Of a DNA stretch of 64,000 nt, positions 24,014 to 35,839 are shown one piece after another. The translations under genes and the position numbers were made by a program. The notes below the pieces were generated by a model. It worked only from the letters and a program-made list of their open reading frames with translations. It had not been told where the DNA came from and searched no databases. Every line of letters starts with the position of its first letter. Positions within the stretch are counted from its first letter, which is position 1. Where the stretch lies: contig JAHQRK010000034.1 in NCBI GenBank assembly GCA_019828595.1, forward strand, positions 310,001 through 374,000, given 5' to 3'. This stretch comes from Aphanomyces cochlioides. Taxonomy: Eukaryota > Oomycota > Saprolegniomycetes > Saprolegniales > Verrucalvaceae.

Positions 24014-25616
24014 CCGACATATCGACATCAGAGCCATGAGAAGGAGCTGTTGGCTGTGGTTGTTCATCTTGACGATCTCCAGATGCCTCAGTTGAGTCGG
24101 CCTCGCCTTCCGCATTTGTTCCAGGGTCTTGATCATGATCGTCTCCATCATGTTCAGGTTCTTTTTCTCCTGACGGAGGAGATTTTGCCGCTGCCTTGGC
24201 CGCTTTTGCCTTCGCTTTTTCAGCCTTGGCCTCTGCACGTCGTGAAACAATCGACGGAGGCAATGTCTTGTTCAGAGCAGCGATCTTGTGCTGAAACACG
24301 ACGACAAAAGGCTGACCCGACGGATCCGTAATGGTGATTTCGCGTAGTGCGTCGCCGGATTTTGGCACCAGCACTGCAGGAGGCGCAGGCGACTTGAAAA
24401 TGACTCTCAAATGCGGCGACTTGATGTTCTGACCAGCAGTAGGGTTGAATGCTGCTATCACTGACTTGGTCAATGCAGCCATTTTCTTGACAATCGCCTT
24501 GGCCATCGAAGGGTGACTGACCTTGTTGAACGTAACGTAGTAGTTGTTGCCATAACGCGAGTACTTGGGAACCAGGAAGTCTTTGCCACCAAGTCGAAAC
24601 GTTGTGCCTCCCATTTCCACGCACGTAGACGAGTTGTAACTTGAGATCACAATGGTCTGTGGGTTCTTCTTGTGGATCAAAATGTTCGGAAATTTGGAGC
24701 CCCATAACGAACCAGGATTTTCCTTGACAAATTGATCGCAGATGACTTTTTCGGACCAGTCCTTGTAGCCTTCGCCCAACTTGACTGTGAGCTCGTACAC
24801 TTGGGACTGGGGGGTGAGCAAAATGTTTTCAATGAAGGCGTCCATGTCACCAGAGTCTTTGTAGAATGCGTCCGCCATGACCTCGCATCGCGCAATGTCG
24901 TCATCGGCAACAGCATGAGCACCAGTGTTGCGGTGTTTCGCGCATTTGGGAGCATTGCCTTGCTTGGCATCTTTCTTGGACGAAGCTGAATCCTTGCCGG
25001 GAGCCTTTTGCGTCCATGGATTGGCCTTTTCAGCGTTTTGTTGCTCTTAATCGCCTTGTATTTTGTCTGCCGCGGTAGGAGGATCAACAGCGCCATTTCC
25101 TTGAGCAACGGATTTGTCGACAATGTCTTGATTTGACTGGTCATTGTCATTGTTTGTCGATTGTTCCTCTTGAATAACTTCTCCAGGAGTATCAGACGGC
25201 TTCGCTTGGCCGTTAATGTCGCCCGACCCATCAAGAGGCACTGACTGTTCTATTGAACCAAGAAGCAACAAGATTGCCTGACACCAACTGCTTGACGGAC
25301 TGGTCGCTGTTTGCTTTGATCGAAAACTTCAGCGACAATCTCGAGAAGTTCACTTTGCCGGCTCCCGTCTTGTCGGCCATCTCGATGCTCAAAAGCATCA
25401 CCAACAATTACCACATCGACGAGCTCTGCAGCAAAGCTCACCACTCCATGAACGCCGACGAAATTGATCCCCTCGATTTGGAGGACGATCAACTCTAAGG
25501 CTTCTATCCCCTGCTTCAATCCATTTCAACCTCCCCTCTGACCCCTCCATTCTACTCATTTTCATCTGTACTCGTGATGAGTGACAACAACTTCTCCGAT
25601 GTCCCAACTGAACTCG
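24014..25616 (+). repeat. Inverted repeat, left arm (~1.6 kb)
   Basis: This stretch is the reverse complement of 32,543-34,142 with scattered substitutions. The arm spans an internal inversion junction (CCCATCAA|GAGGCACTG at about 25,234) that is preserved in the other arm. One arm was therefore derived from the other after the inversion formed. The arms are about 6.9 kb apart. Confidence 0.85.
24015..25234 (-). pseudogene. Inverted ORF1 fragment, left arm of a 1.6-kb inverted repeat
   Basis: On the minus strand this encodes the ORF1 central region. It carries a TAA near 25,049-25,051 (CAA in other copies). At 25,234 it joins, head to head, a plus-strand ORF1 tail. Exactly the same join occurs in mirror image at 32,924. 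Confidence 0.85.
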
Positions 25617-26459
25617 TGGACTGGGACCCACAAATCATCTCCCTCAACACCAATGGCTTCTCCAACAGTCATCGGTACATCCTCGACAAACTATCAAGTG
25701 TTCACGACGTTTCCTTTATCCAAGAAACCCGTTTCCGCACGCCAAGTCTCCACGACCGTGTTGCGTTCCATTGGCAACGCATCACAAACCACGAAGGCTC
25801 TTTGTTCTTTGAAGAGCCTATTTACCCTGAAGTATCCACGTCGCCAGCCACTGGAGGTCTGGCTACGTTGATACATCCTCACTCTCCTTTGAAGAACACC
25901 ACTCAAGTCCCTCATGACAACCCAGTGCTTCGTGGTCGTTATCTACAAGTGCGATGTACTCTGGGTCCACTGACAGTCGTTCTCCACAATATCTATGCGC
26001 CGGCAGCCTTCCAAGAACGAGCAAGTTACTTCGAAGAATTGCCACGCGACTTTCCTCCACATGCGCTCCACATTGTTGGAGGAGATTTCAACTGCACTCT
26101 CAACAAAGATTTGGATTCGTAGAGACCCAGTACCTCCACCATGGCCGGCACCCTTCAACTGGAACAATGGATGCACAGTTTGTCTCTGGTGGATCTGTTT
26201 CGCCGTCAAAACCCCGTGGCACGAGCCTTCACAAGTCCCACACTCACCAACCGACTTGACTACATCTTTTGTTCGTCCACCTTGGCGGGTCTTCGTCATT
26301 GGAAGGCGACGCACATGCCACACGTTCCACAGGCTGACCACGTGGCTTGTCGTATCATCACAAAGCGTCAAACATTGCGCCATGGCTCTGGATCATGGAA
26401 AGCTCCAACTTGGCTACTTCGTCTACCACGAGCGGCCGAGATTGTTCATGGATGTCTGG
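25235..26459 (+). pseudogene. ORF1 tail and ORF2 5' part, split by a nested insertion
   Basis: ORF1 codons run to the TAA at 25,496-25,498, and ORF2 starts at ATG 25,577 (MSDNNF). The spacer has no mariner, so it gives the empty target site for that element (ATTCTACTCATTT near 25,552). The TAG is present at 26,120-26,122. ORF2 is interrupted at 26,459 by an inverted element and resumes at 28,098. Confidence 0.88.
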
Positions 26460-28097
26460 TTAAATGAGTTGTATTAAACTTATTTTTGAGCAATGGCCCT
26501 AATGACTTACTAATTTGCCTCGTACTGTATAAATAGAACTTGGAAAACAGAATATGGGGCAAAGTGGTCATTGAACAGGAGATGAAGTGATGAGACGTCA
26601 TGCTCACTCATGAAACGAAGGTGTCAGGAATGGCGTGTTGACGTAACCAGGGGTCCGAAGATAGATGCTTGAGCGCATTGAATACCTTGGTGTATCCCTT
26701 CTTGAGAGGGAGATCAACCAGGAGCTGTTGTAGATGTAGCTTGATCAAAGAGGCAGCATGAATGGCAACTTCCATCGGACTCTTCGCTGTGAGGTCGGGT
26801 CGAAAGGTGCGATCGGCACGTTGGAGCCATATTTGATAATACACGCAGGCTCGGACAATCGGCCAGATCTTCAGATATCCACGGATGTAGTATCCATCGG
26901 ACGGCTTGGGCGTCTCGTAGAACATTTCCAGACACGTGGACGGAAAGGAACACTCGAGCAGTCGCTGGATTGTCTTGAAGGAATACCAAACAGATTGACC
27001 ATATCCACAAGAGAACAGGAAATGCTCGTACGTCTCATTGACACGACAGAAGACACACGTCGGCTTGGGGTCTTGGTACTGAAACAGATATTGCATGGCG
27101 TTGGCGCGGAGAAGGGTCTTGAAAATGAACTCTCCATATCGAGGGAGAATGTGGTCGGGTTGGAGGAAGGCGGCAAGTTGGGTAAGGCGCTTGGGGTCTT
27201 CGTAAAAGTTGGATGGCAGGTTGAGATGCTTGGTAGGAAGAATGGACGAGCTGACAGCTGGAGAAGCTCTGATCTTAGCCGATTTCGAAGTCGCAAACGC
27301 CAACAAGATCGGACTCGAGTCAGGGTGAATTATCCAGTGCCATTCCATCCATTCAGAGCTTGGCGTCGGCAAGTGGAACACGGGAGCATCCTCTTCAGAA
27401 ACAATCTCAAACAATCGTAATAACTTGGTCACCAAGATTGAGATCCATTGTTTCGTTGGAGGGACAAAATTGGCTTGGCGGCAGGCACGGTTGATTTTGT
27501 CGAACAAGATCGAAGCTGGCCAAACTCGCTGACACGGAGTCAACAAATGCGACAACTTCGTGATGTGAAGCGACGCCAATACATTGGCTTGGTCTTGCGT
27601 CGATGTAGAGCACTGATCGTATAGGTCTTCGAGTCCAGGCAGATACGAGTTGTGCCAAAGGGGAACATCCAAAGATGAGATGTGATTTGGACAGCCGTAC
27701 GGAGTCCAGCGGGATTCAAACCAGCTACTCAATAAGGCTTTCCACATTGGAGTGATATTGGGATTCTTGTACAGTTGTCTGATGAATGCAGAAGAGCCAT
27801 TTGCCAAGAGGAGATCTCGGGGGGAACCCCATGGATGAAAAGCCTTCTCGAGGAGAGTATAGCCCGGCGTAATCCAGGCGGACATGGCAGACTTGCGGGG
27901 TGGGGTGGTGATGGCTTGAATGCATCTGATCATGACAGAGCGGTTGTGTTGTTGCCATAAAGCAAGTACATGGTGCAGGCCTAAGCCACCGGACTTCTTC
28001 GGCATGAATATGATCTCCTTTTTGATCAAACGGAGGCCATGGACAGAGGAGGATGGGTTGATTTCTTCACCATGCATAAATTGAAGCATGGCCTTGT
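26460..28097 (-). mobile_element. Nested 5'-truncated retrotransposon insertion with 13-bp TSD
   Basis: The 1,638-bp insert holds the C-terminal part of ORF2, the 3' UTR and the 3' end, all on the minus strand. It is flanked by CATGGATGTCTGG at 26,447-26,459 and 28,098-28,110, a perfect 13-bp duplication of the target in ORF2. 5' truncation, an intact 3' end and a TSD are the hallmarks of target-primed reverse transcription. It fixes the element's 3' terminus as CTCATTTAA, possibly with CC shared with the target. No poly(A) is present. Confidence 0.95.
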
Positions 28098-31000
28098 CAT
28101 GGATGTCTGGATCGATTTTTGGACAAGTCTCCAACATTCCACAATATCGCCAAGGCCTACGACATGCTGGTCAATGATATCCGCTCCCAACTCAAAGAAT
28201 TCCATTCTCAACGATTGGAGAAACAACGTCTGCCGTTGAAGAAGTTAGCTGTCGAGATCGCTTCGCTTTTGCAAGTCCCCAACATGCGTCAAGATTCAGT
28301 GCTGGTGGATCGAGTGCGAGACCTTCAAAAGCAAATTCACGAGCTGCAAGATCGAGACAAGCAGTTTCGTCAAGACCAGGCGTTCCAACTTCACTTGTAC
28401 AAAGCAGAGCGCTCGTCCAAGTTCCACTTCATGTCCCCTGTCCCTACCCCCTTGAAGAAGACAGTCTTCAAAGAGTTGGTGGATGTCAATGGAAATGTTG
28501 TCTCCAATCAACAAGGCATGTCTGACGTCCTGGTCGACTACTACAAGGACTTGTTTGCAGCTCCCGAGGTGCAGCGATCTGGAGACGAAGTGTCGTCATT
28601 TCTGACCCCATTGACTCGACACAAGCAACTGCCAGAGCAAGCCCAGAAAGAGCTGTCGGCTCCCTTGCGCGCCAACGAGTTCTATCATGCTATTCGACAC
28701 AACAGTTCGAACTCAGCGCCAGGTCCCAACGCTCTGCCATTCGAAGTCCTCAAACTTGCACCTCACAAGTGGTCGTTGGTATTGGAGCTGCTATTCACAC
28801 ACCAGCTCCATTCTCACCCTCGCTTGACTCCCATGCAACTTGTCAGTACGCTGGTGTTGCTGCACAAGAAAGGCCCCAAGTCACAAGCCAAGAACTATCG
28901 GCCCATTAGCCTACTCAACACGGATGTGAAAATCCTGACGAGTATTCTGGCTTATCGACTCCAGCGCCACATTCGACACATTATCCACCCGGACCAGCAA
29001 GGCTTTATCCGTCGTAGCAATATCCAAACCAATATTGCACGACTGGATGACATGCTGCACCACATCAAACTACATAGTCCGTCCTCGATGGTGGCACTGC
29101 TTGACTTTGAGAAAGCTTTTGATCGCGTGGACCACGCGTACTTGCTCCGCGTCCTCCGTCACTATGGCTTTCCCGAAACCTTTGTTGACATGGTTCGCGT
29201 ACTGTACTCGGGCCGCAAGTCTCGCATCTTGGTGAACGGCTTCTTGTCCAAGCCAGTTCACATCTCACGCGGTGTGTTGCAAGGTGATCCACTGTCGCTA
29301 CTTCTGTTTGTGATCGCTTTGGAACCGATGTGCCAACTCCTACGGCAACACTCCAACTATGGCATCAAGTGTGGGGATCGCTACCACACTGGGAGTTACT
29401 TTGCCGACGACTCGCAACTCTATGCGGCAAATGAGACGTGCCTCCACCGGCAGCTTGCATTGGTTCAAACCTTTTGCGACAAGTCTGGTTTCCGACTCAA
29501 CGTAGACAAGACCCAAATTCTGACCTACAGCCAGTTGAATGGGAACCTTGCCTCACTACAAGTTACTTCCGACAGTCCCGTGAAGGCTCTTGGTATCTTG
29601 GTCGCGCCCAATCTTTCTCCATTGGCACATTTCAATTACGTGTTTGAGAAGTTTGTGGCTCGCTTGTCTTTGTAGCTCTACAAGGCTCGAACCATGGCCG
29701 GAAAAGTCACTATCCTGCACAGCATATGTCTGCCTGTGTTATGGTACCAACTGGCTTTTGTCCCTGCCGACAAAGACCTGGCCAAAAAGATCGACAAGGC
29801 CATGCTTCAATTTATGCATGGTGAAGAAATCAACCCATCCTCCTCTGTCCATGGCCTCCGTTTGATCAAAAAGGAGATCATATTCATGCCGAAGAAGTCC
29901 GGTGGCTTAGGCCTGCACCATGTACTTGCTTTATGGCAACAACACAACCGCTCTGTCATGATCAGATGCATTCAAGCCATCACCACCCCACCCCGCAAGT
30001 CTGCCATGTCCGCCTGGATTACGCCGGGCTATACTCTCCTCGAGAAGGCTTTTCATCCATGGGGTTCCCCCCGAGATCTCCTCTTGGCAAATGGCTCTTC
30101 TGCATTCATCAGACAACTGTACAAGAATCCCAATATCACTCCAATGTGGAAAGCCTTATTGAGTAGCTGGTTTGAATCCCGCTGGACTCCGTACGGCTGT
30201 CCAAATCACATCTCATCTTTGGATGTTCCCCTTTGGCACAACTCGTATCTGCCTGGACTCGAAGACCTATACGATCAGTGCTCTACATCGACGCAAGACC
30301 AAGCCAATGTATTGGCGTCGCTTCACATCACGAAGTTGTCGCATTTGTTGACTCCGTGTCAGCGAGTTTGGCCAGCTTCGATCTTGTTCGACAAAATCAA
30401 CCGTGCCTGCCGCCAAGCCAATTTTGTCCCTCCAACGAAACAATGGATCTCAATCTTGGTGACCAAGTTATTACGATTGTTTGAGATTGTTTCTGAAGAG
30501 GATGCTCCCGTGTTCCACTTGCCGACGCCAAGCTCTGAATGGATGGAATGGCACTGGATGATTCACCCTGACTCGAGTCCGATCTTGTTGGCGCTTGCGA
30601 CTTCGAAATCGGCTAAGATCAGAGCTTCTCCAGCTGTCAGCTCGTCCATTCTTCCTACCAAGCATCTCAACCTGCCATCCAACTTTTACGAAGACCCCAA
30701 GCGCCTTACCCAACTTGCCGCCTTCCTCCAACCCGACCACATTCTCCCTCGATATGGAGAGTTCATTTTCAAGACCCTTCTCCGCGCCAACGCCATGCAA
30801 TATCTGTTTCAGTACCAAGACCCCAAGCCGACGTGTGTCTTCTGTCGTGTCAATGAGACGTACGAGCATTTCCTGTTCTCTTGTGGATATGGTCAATCTG
30901 TTTGGTATTCCTTCAAGACAATCCAGCGACTGCTCGAGTGTTCCTTTCCGTCCACGTGTCTGGAAATGTTCTACGAGACGCCCAAGCCGTCCGATGGATA

Positions 31001-31430
31001 CTACATCCGTGGCTATCTGAAGATCTGGCCGATTGTCCGAGCCTGCGTGTATTATCAAATATGGCTCCAACGTGCCGATCGCACCTTTCGACCCGACCTC
31101 ACAGCGAAGAGTCCGATGGAAGTTGCCATTCATGCTGCCTCTTTGATCAAGCTACATCTACAACAGCTCCTGGTTGACCTCCCTCTCAAGAAGGGATACA
31201 CCAAGGTATTCAATGTGCTCAAGCATCTATCTTCGGACCCCTGGTTACGTCAACACGCCATTCCTGACAGCGTCGTTTCATGAGTGAGCTGACGGCTCAC
31301 CACTTCATCTCCTGTTCAATGACCACTTTGCCATATTCTGTTCTCCAAGTTCTATTTATACAGTACGAGGCAAATTAGTAAGTCATTAGGGCCTTTGCTC
31401 AAAAATAAGGTTAATACAACTCATTTAACC
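28098..31430 (+). pseudogene. Retrotransposon ORF2 RT half and 3' UTR, copy C
   Basis: The ORF2 reading frame resumes after the nested insert and stays open through the reverse transcriptase (FADD near 29,398-29,409). A TGG-to-TAG change at 29,673-29,675 then closes it. It reopens directly and runs to the stop at 31,281-31,283 without the frameshift seen near 9507 in copy A. The C-terminal half (from 29,694) is thus the longest clean version of the thumb and zinc-motif region. The 3' end lies at 31,428-31,430. Confidence 0.9.
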
Positions 31431-32542
31431 ATGGATTGGCCTTTTCAGCGTTTTGTTGCTCTTGATCGCCTTGTATTTTTTTAATTTTGTCTGCCGCGGT
31501 AGGAGGATCAACAGCGCCCTTTCCTTGTGCAACGGATTTGTCGACAATGTCTTGATTTGACTGGTCATTGTCATTGTTTGTCGATTGTTCCTCTTGAATA
31601 ACTTCTCCAGGAGTATCACACGGCTTCGCTTGGCCGTTAATGTCGCCTGACCCATCAACCTCCGAGTGAATTTGAGTATTTCCCTCGTCGGTTAAGGCCT
31701 CGGTTTCAGTAGAATCCTTCCCCTCGGCGTCTCCAGAGACCATATCCACGTCCTCTTGAGATTTTTCTTCTTCCTCTCCCGTTCTAGGAGGCTCAGCACA
31801 GGGGGCGACGCGGTTGGTGGCTGCTGGCTCAGTCCCATTGGTCACGAGAAAGGCCGGGGCCAGACCCCCAGTGACAGGGGTAGAAGGGGAATCCATGCCA
31901 TCCCCGCAGCACGGTGACTGGGGTACACCATTGCTCCGGCGAGAACCCAAATCGGGATACCGCCCCCGCCCCTCCGAAGAGGCCCCTGGGGGGAAGTAGA
32001 CAGAACCGCAGGGTGTGCCCATAGGGGGGGCCCTCGTAGCCTCTAGGGCTGGCATGGACCCCGTTTTCTCGCCGCCTTCACTGGGGATCGACTCCAATTG
32101 GAGTCCAGGGAAGCAGCCACCACAGGCACAAGGCCCCAGTGGTTCGCCCTCCTGAGTGAGGGCTTCGCTAGACAAGTTAACGACAGTGGTCTGGGGGTCA
32201 ACCACTGACCCACTGAGGTTGACCCCCCCTGGAACTCCGGCGAGTGGAGCACCAGGTGAAGCGCTGGTGGAGCGAGACGCAGATTGGTCTCCAGAGACGC
32301 TATTGGGGTCGAACTCGACCTCCACTTCGGCCCTAGGGTTAGGTGTAGAGACATTACTCACACCACTTCCGCCATCCTGATTGGACGACGAAAGTGGGTG
32401 AGGTGATACAATACCTGGAATGATGGTGACTCCGTGAGTGTTGGTCTCACGGAGCTCGGAACAGCTGTTGGCGTTGGACATTTTGAGCGCGGCGGCACTT
32501 GATAACTTCTTGACTTGAGGGGTACGAGGCAAATTCGGAAGT
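31431..32542 (-). mobile_element. 5'-intact, 3'-truncated retrotransposon fragment, inverted
   Basis: On the minus strand this fragment starts at the element 5' end (32,542), passes the ORF1 start and stays open for about 356 codons. It ends at 31,431 against the 3' end of copy C. A small insertion (TTTTTTAA region near 31,478) adds two codons. Like 10,779-12,882, it keeps the 5' end and loses the 3' side. Confidence 0.85.
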
Positions 32543-34142
32543 CGAGTTCAGTTGGGACATCGGAGAAGTTGTTGTCACTCATCACGAGTACAGATGAAAA
32601 TGAGTAGAATGGAGGGGTCAGAGGGGAGGTTGAAATGGATTGAAGCAGGGGATAGAAGCCTTAGAGTTGATCGTCCTCCAAATCGAGGGGATCAATTTCG
32701 TCGGCGTTCATGGAGTGGTGAGCTTTGCTGCAGAGCTCGTCGATGTGGTAATTGTTGGTGATGCTTTTGAGCATCGAGATGGCCGACAAGACGGGAGCCG
32801 GCAAAGTGAACTTCTCGAGATTGTCGCTGAAGTTTTCGATCAAAGCAAACAGCGACCAGTCCGTCAAGCAGTTGGTGTCAGGCAATCTTGTTGCTTCTTG
32901 GTTCAATAGAACAGTCAGTGCCTCTTGATGGGTCGGGCGACATTAACGGCCAAGCGAAGCCGTGTGATACTCCTGGAGAAGTTATTCAAGAGGAACAATC
33001 GACAAACAATGACAATGACCAGTCAAATCAAGACATTGTCGAAAAATCCGTTGCTCAAGGAAATGGCGCTGTTGATCCTCCTACCGCGGCAGACAAAATA
33101 CAAGGCGATTAAGAGCAACAAAACGCTGAAAAGGCCAATCCATGGACGCAAAAGGCTCCCGGCAAGGATTCAGCTTCGTCCAAGAAAGATGCCAAGCAAG
33201 GCAATGCTCCCAAATGCGCGAAACACCGCAACACTGGTGCTCATGCTGTTGCCGATGACGACATTGCGCGATGCGAGGTCATGGCGGACGCATTCTACAA
33301 AGACTCTGGTGACATGGACGCCTTCATTGAAAACATTTTGCTCACCCCCCAGTCCCAAGTGTACGAGCTCACAGTCAAGTTGGGCGAAGGCTACAAGGAC
33401 TGGTCCGAAAAAGTCATCTGCGATCAATTTGTCAAGGAAAATCCTGGTTCGTTATGGGGCTCCAAATTTCCGAACATTTTGATCCACAAGAAGAACCCAC
33501 AGACCATTGTGATCTCAAGTTACAACTTGTCTACGTGCGTGGAAATGGGAGGCACAACGTTTCGACTTGGTGGCAAAGACTTCCTGGTTCCCAAGTACTC
33601 GCGTTATGGCAACAACTACTACGTTACGTTCAACAAGGTCAGTCACCCTTCGATGGCCAAGACGATTGTCAAGAAAATGGCTGCATTGACCAAGTCAGTG
33701 ATAGCAGCATTCAACCCTACTGCTGGTCAGAACATCAAGTCGCCGCATTTGAGAGTCATTTTCAAGTCGCCTGCGCCTCCTGCAGTGTTGGTGCCAAAAT
33801 CCGGCGACGCACTACGCGAAATCACCATTACGGATCCGTCGGGTCAGCCTTTTGTCGTCGTGTTTCAGCACAAGATCGCTGCTCTGAACAAGACATTGCC
33901 TCCGTCGATTGTTTCACGACGTGCAGAGGCCAAGGCTGAAAAAGCGAAGGCAAAAGCGGCCAAGGCAGCGGCAAAATCTCCTCCGTCAGGAGAAAAAGAA
34001 CCTGAACATGATGGAGACGATCATGATCAAGACCCTGGAACAAATGCGGAAGGCGAGGCCGACTCAACTGAGGCATCTGGAGATCGTCAAGATGAACAAC
34101 CACAGCCAACAGCTCCTTCTCATGGCTCTGATGTCGATATGT
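32543..34142 (-). repeat. Inverted repeat, right arm (~1.6 kb)
   Basis: This stretch is the mirror image of 24,014-25,616. Its minus-strand part (32,543-32,924) holds the first 13 codons of ORF2, the spacer and the ORF1 tail. At 32,924 it switches to plus-strand ORF1. Substitutions distinguish the arms, so they are not an exact assembly duplicate. Confidence 0.85.
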
Positions 34143-35792
34143 CTGGTGACAGCGATCCCCCTAACAACAATGGACAAGACAAACAACAAGAAGATGTGGA
34201 AATGTCTACCAACGAATCGCCCGCTCTTGCTCCACCCAGTGAGCAGCCCAAGAACTCGCTGGACCTTCAATTGGTAACGGGCTACCGGTCTGGACCAGCT
34301 CCAAAACGTACTTTGCCTTCGTCCCCACGTTTGGATCCCCTGCCGACATCCAACCGTTTTCATATCCTCGAAGAAGACGACGTGGAACTCTCGTTTGAAG
34401 ACTTTGCAGTGCCTCGAATTGTATTGGAAGATTCAAGTGCGCCACGCCCGAAAAAGACCAAAGGCAAAGCGAAGAAACAACGACTTAACAAGTCTGCTGC
34501 TGCCCACCTCGAATTGGCGAAGAAGATCACTCGAGATAAGAAAGTCGAAGGCAGTATCACCGAATGTCAACGCATTTTGCGAGATGACCCTCAGCTCGTT
34601 GCACATGCTATGTACGCACAAGATGAAGACCTCAGTTTGTTTCAGTCACTTGTTGCAACCAAGACTATTGAGCGCAAGATGGCTTTGTTAAAAGCTCAAG
34701 GCAAGCCTCACAACTACAAACATCACGTCAACTTCATGGCTCAATACAAGATTCACCCGTCAGAAATCTTGGAAGAATTGACCACGTACATACCAGAGAT
34801 CAAGCGCATCCTCTTTGCACTTGCTACGATTGACTTATTCCTCTCAAATCGGGCCCCAGACCTCTACACAAACTCGGAGGCACTGACTGTTCTATTGAAC
34901 CAAGAAGCAACAAGATTGCCTGACACCAACTGCTTGACGGACTGGTCGCTGTTTGCTTTGATCGAAAACTTCAGCGACAATCTCGAGAAGTTCACTTTGC
35001 CGGCTCCCGTCTTGTCGGCCATCTCGATGCTCAAAAGCATCACCAACAATTACCACATCGACGAGCTCTGCAGCAAAGCTCACCACTCCATGAACGCCGA
35101 CGAAATTGATCCCCTCGATTTGGAGGACGATCAACTCTAAGGCTTCTATCTCGTGCTTCAATCCATTTCAACCTCCCCTCTGACCCCTCCATTCTTCTCA
35201 TTTTCATCTGTACTCGTGATGAGTGACAACAACTTCTCCGATGTCCCAACTGAACTCGTGGACTGGGACCCACAAATCATCTCCCTCAACACCAATGGCT
35301 TCTCCAACAGTCATCGGTACATCCTCGACAAACTATCAAGTGTTCACGACGTTTCCTTTATCCAAGAAACCCGTTTCCGCACGCCAAGTCTCCACGACCG
35401 TGTTGCGTTCCATTGGCAACGCATCACAAACCACGAAGGCTCTTTGTTCTTTGAAGAGCCTATTTACCCTGAAGTATCCACGTCGCCAGCCACTGGAGGT
35501 CTGGCTACGTTGATACATCCTCACTCTCCTTTGAAGAACACCACTCAAGTCCCTCATGACAACCCAGTGCTTCGTGGTCGTTATCTACAAGTGCGATGTA
35601 CTCTGGGTCCACTGACAGTCGTTCTCCACAATATCTATGCGCCGGCAGCCTTCCAAGAACGAGCAAGTTACTTCGAAGAATTGCCACGCGACTTTCCTCC
35701 ACATGCGCTCCACATTGTTGGAGGAGATTTCAACTGCACTCTCAACAAAGATTTGGATTCGTTGAGACCCAGTACCTCCACCATGGCCGGCA
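32925..35792 (+). pseudogene. Retrotransposon ORF1 (partial) and endonuclease with an unbroken TTG codon
   Basis: ORF1 lacks its N-terminal third and carries a TAA at about 33,110. It is then open from 33,281 to the stop at 35,138-35,140. After 78 nt, ORF2 begins at ATG 35,219 (MSDNNFSDVP). At the position where the five other copies that reach this site have TAG, this one reads TTG (35,762-35,764). The endonuclease frame continues to GTM AGT-type sequence ending at 35,792, where a new element 5' end is joined. It documents the intact spacer and the probable ancestral codon. Confidence 0.87.
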
Positions 35793-35839
35793 CTTCCGAA
35801 TTTGCCTCGTACCCCTCAAGTCAAGAAGTTATCAAGTGC
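35793..35839 (+). mobile_element. 47-bp stub of a retrotransposon 5' end
   Basis: The element 5' end (ACTTCCGAATTTGCC) and the next 30 nt match the 5' UTRs at 1867 and 15,103. Identity stops at about 35,839 and unrelated sequence begins. This marks the right edge of the retrotransposon nest. Confidence 0.75.

Larger units (their letters stand above)
15103..24014 (+). mobile_element. Full-length non-LTR retrotransposon, copy B
   Basis: Copy B is the tandem-duplicate counterpart of copy A, with the same 5' end, 3' end and internal mariner. It differs by a few small indels. It lacks the 2-nt ORF1 deletion of copy A but has its own, and it has an extra 1-nt loss in ORF2 near 22,656. Confidence 0.88.
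13240..24850. repeat. Second unit of the ~13.24-kb tandem duplication
   Basis: This unit repeats positions 1 to about 11,610 at very high identity. The right edge is blurred. Inside the inverted ORF1 fragment (24,015-25,234) substitutions become more frequent, and beyond about 24,850 the sequence is closer to the copy at 32.9-33.3 kb. It shares, for instance, a CAA-to-TAA change with that copy. This suggests gene conversion or template exchange between copies after duplication. Confidence 0.85.
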
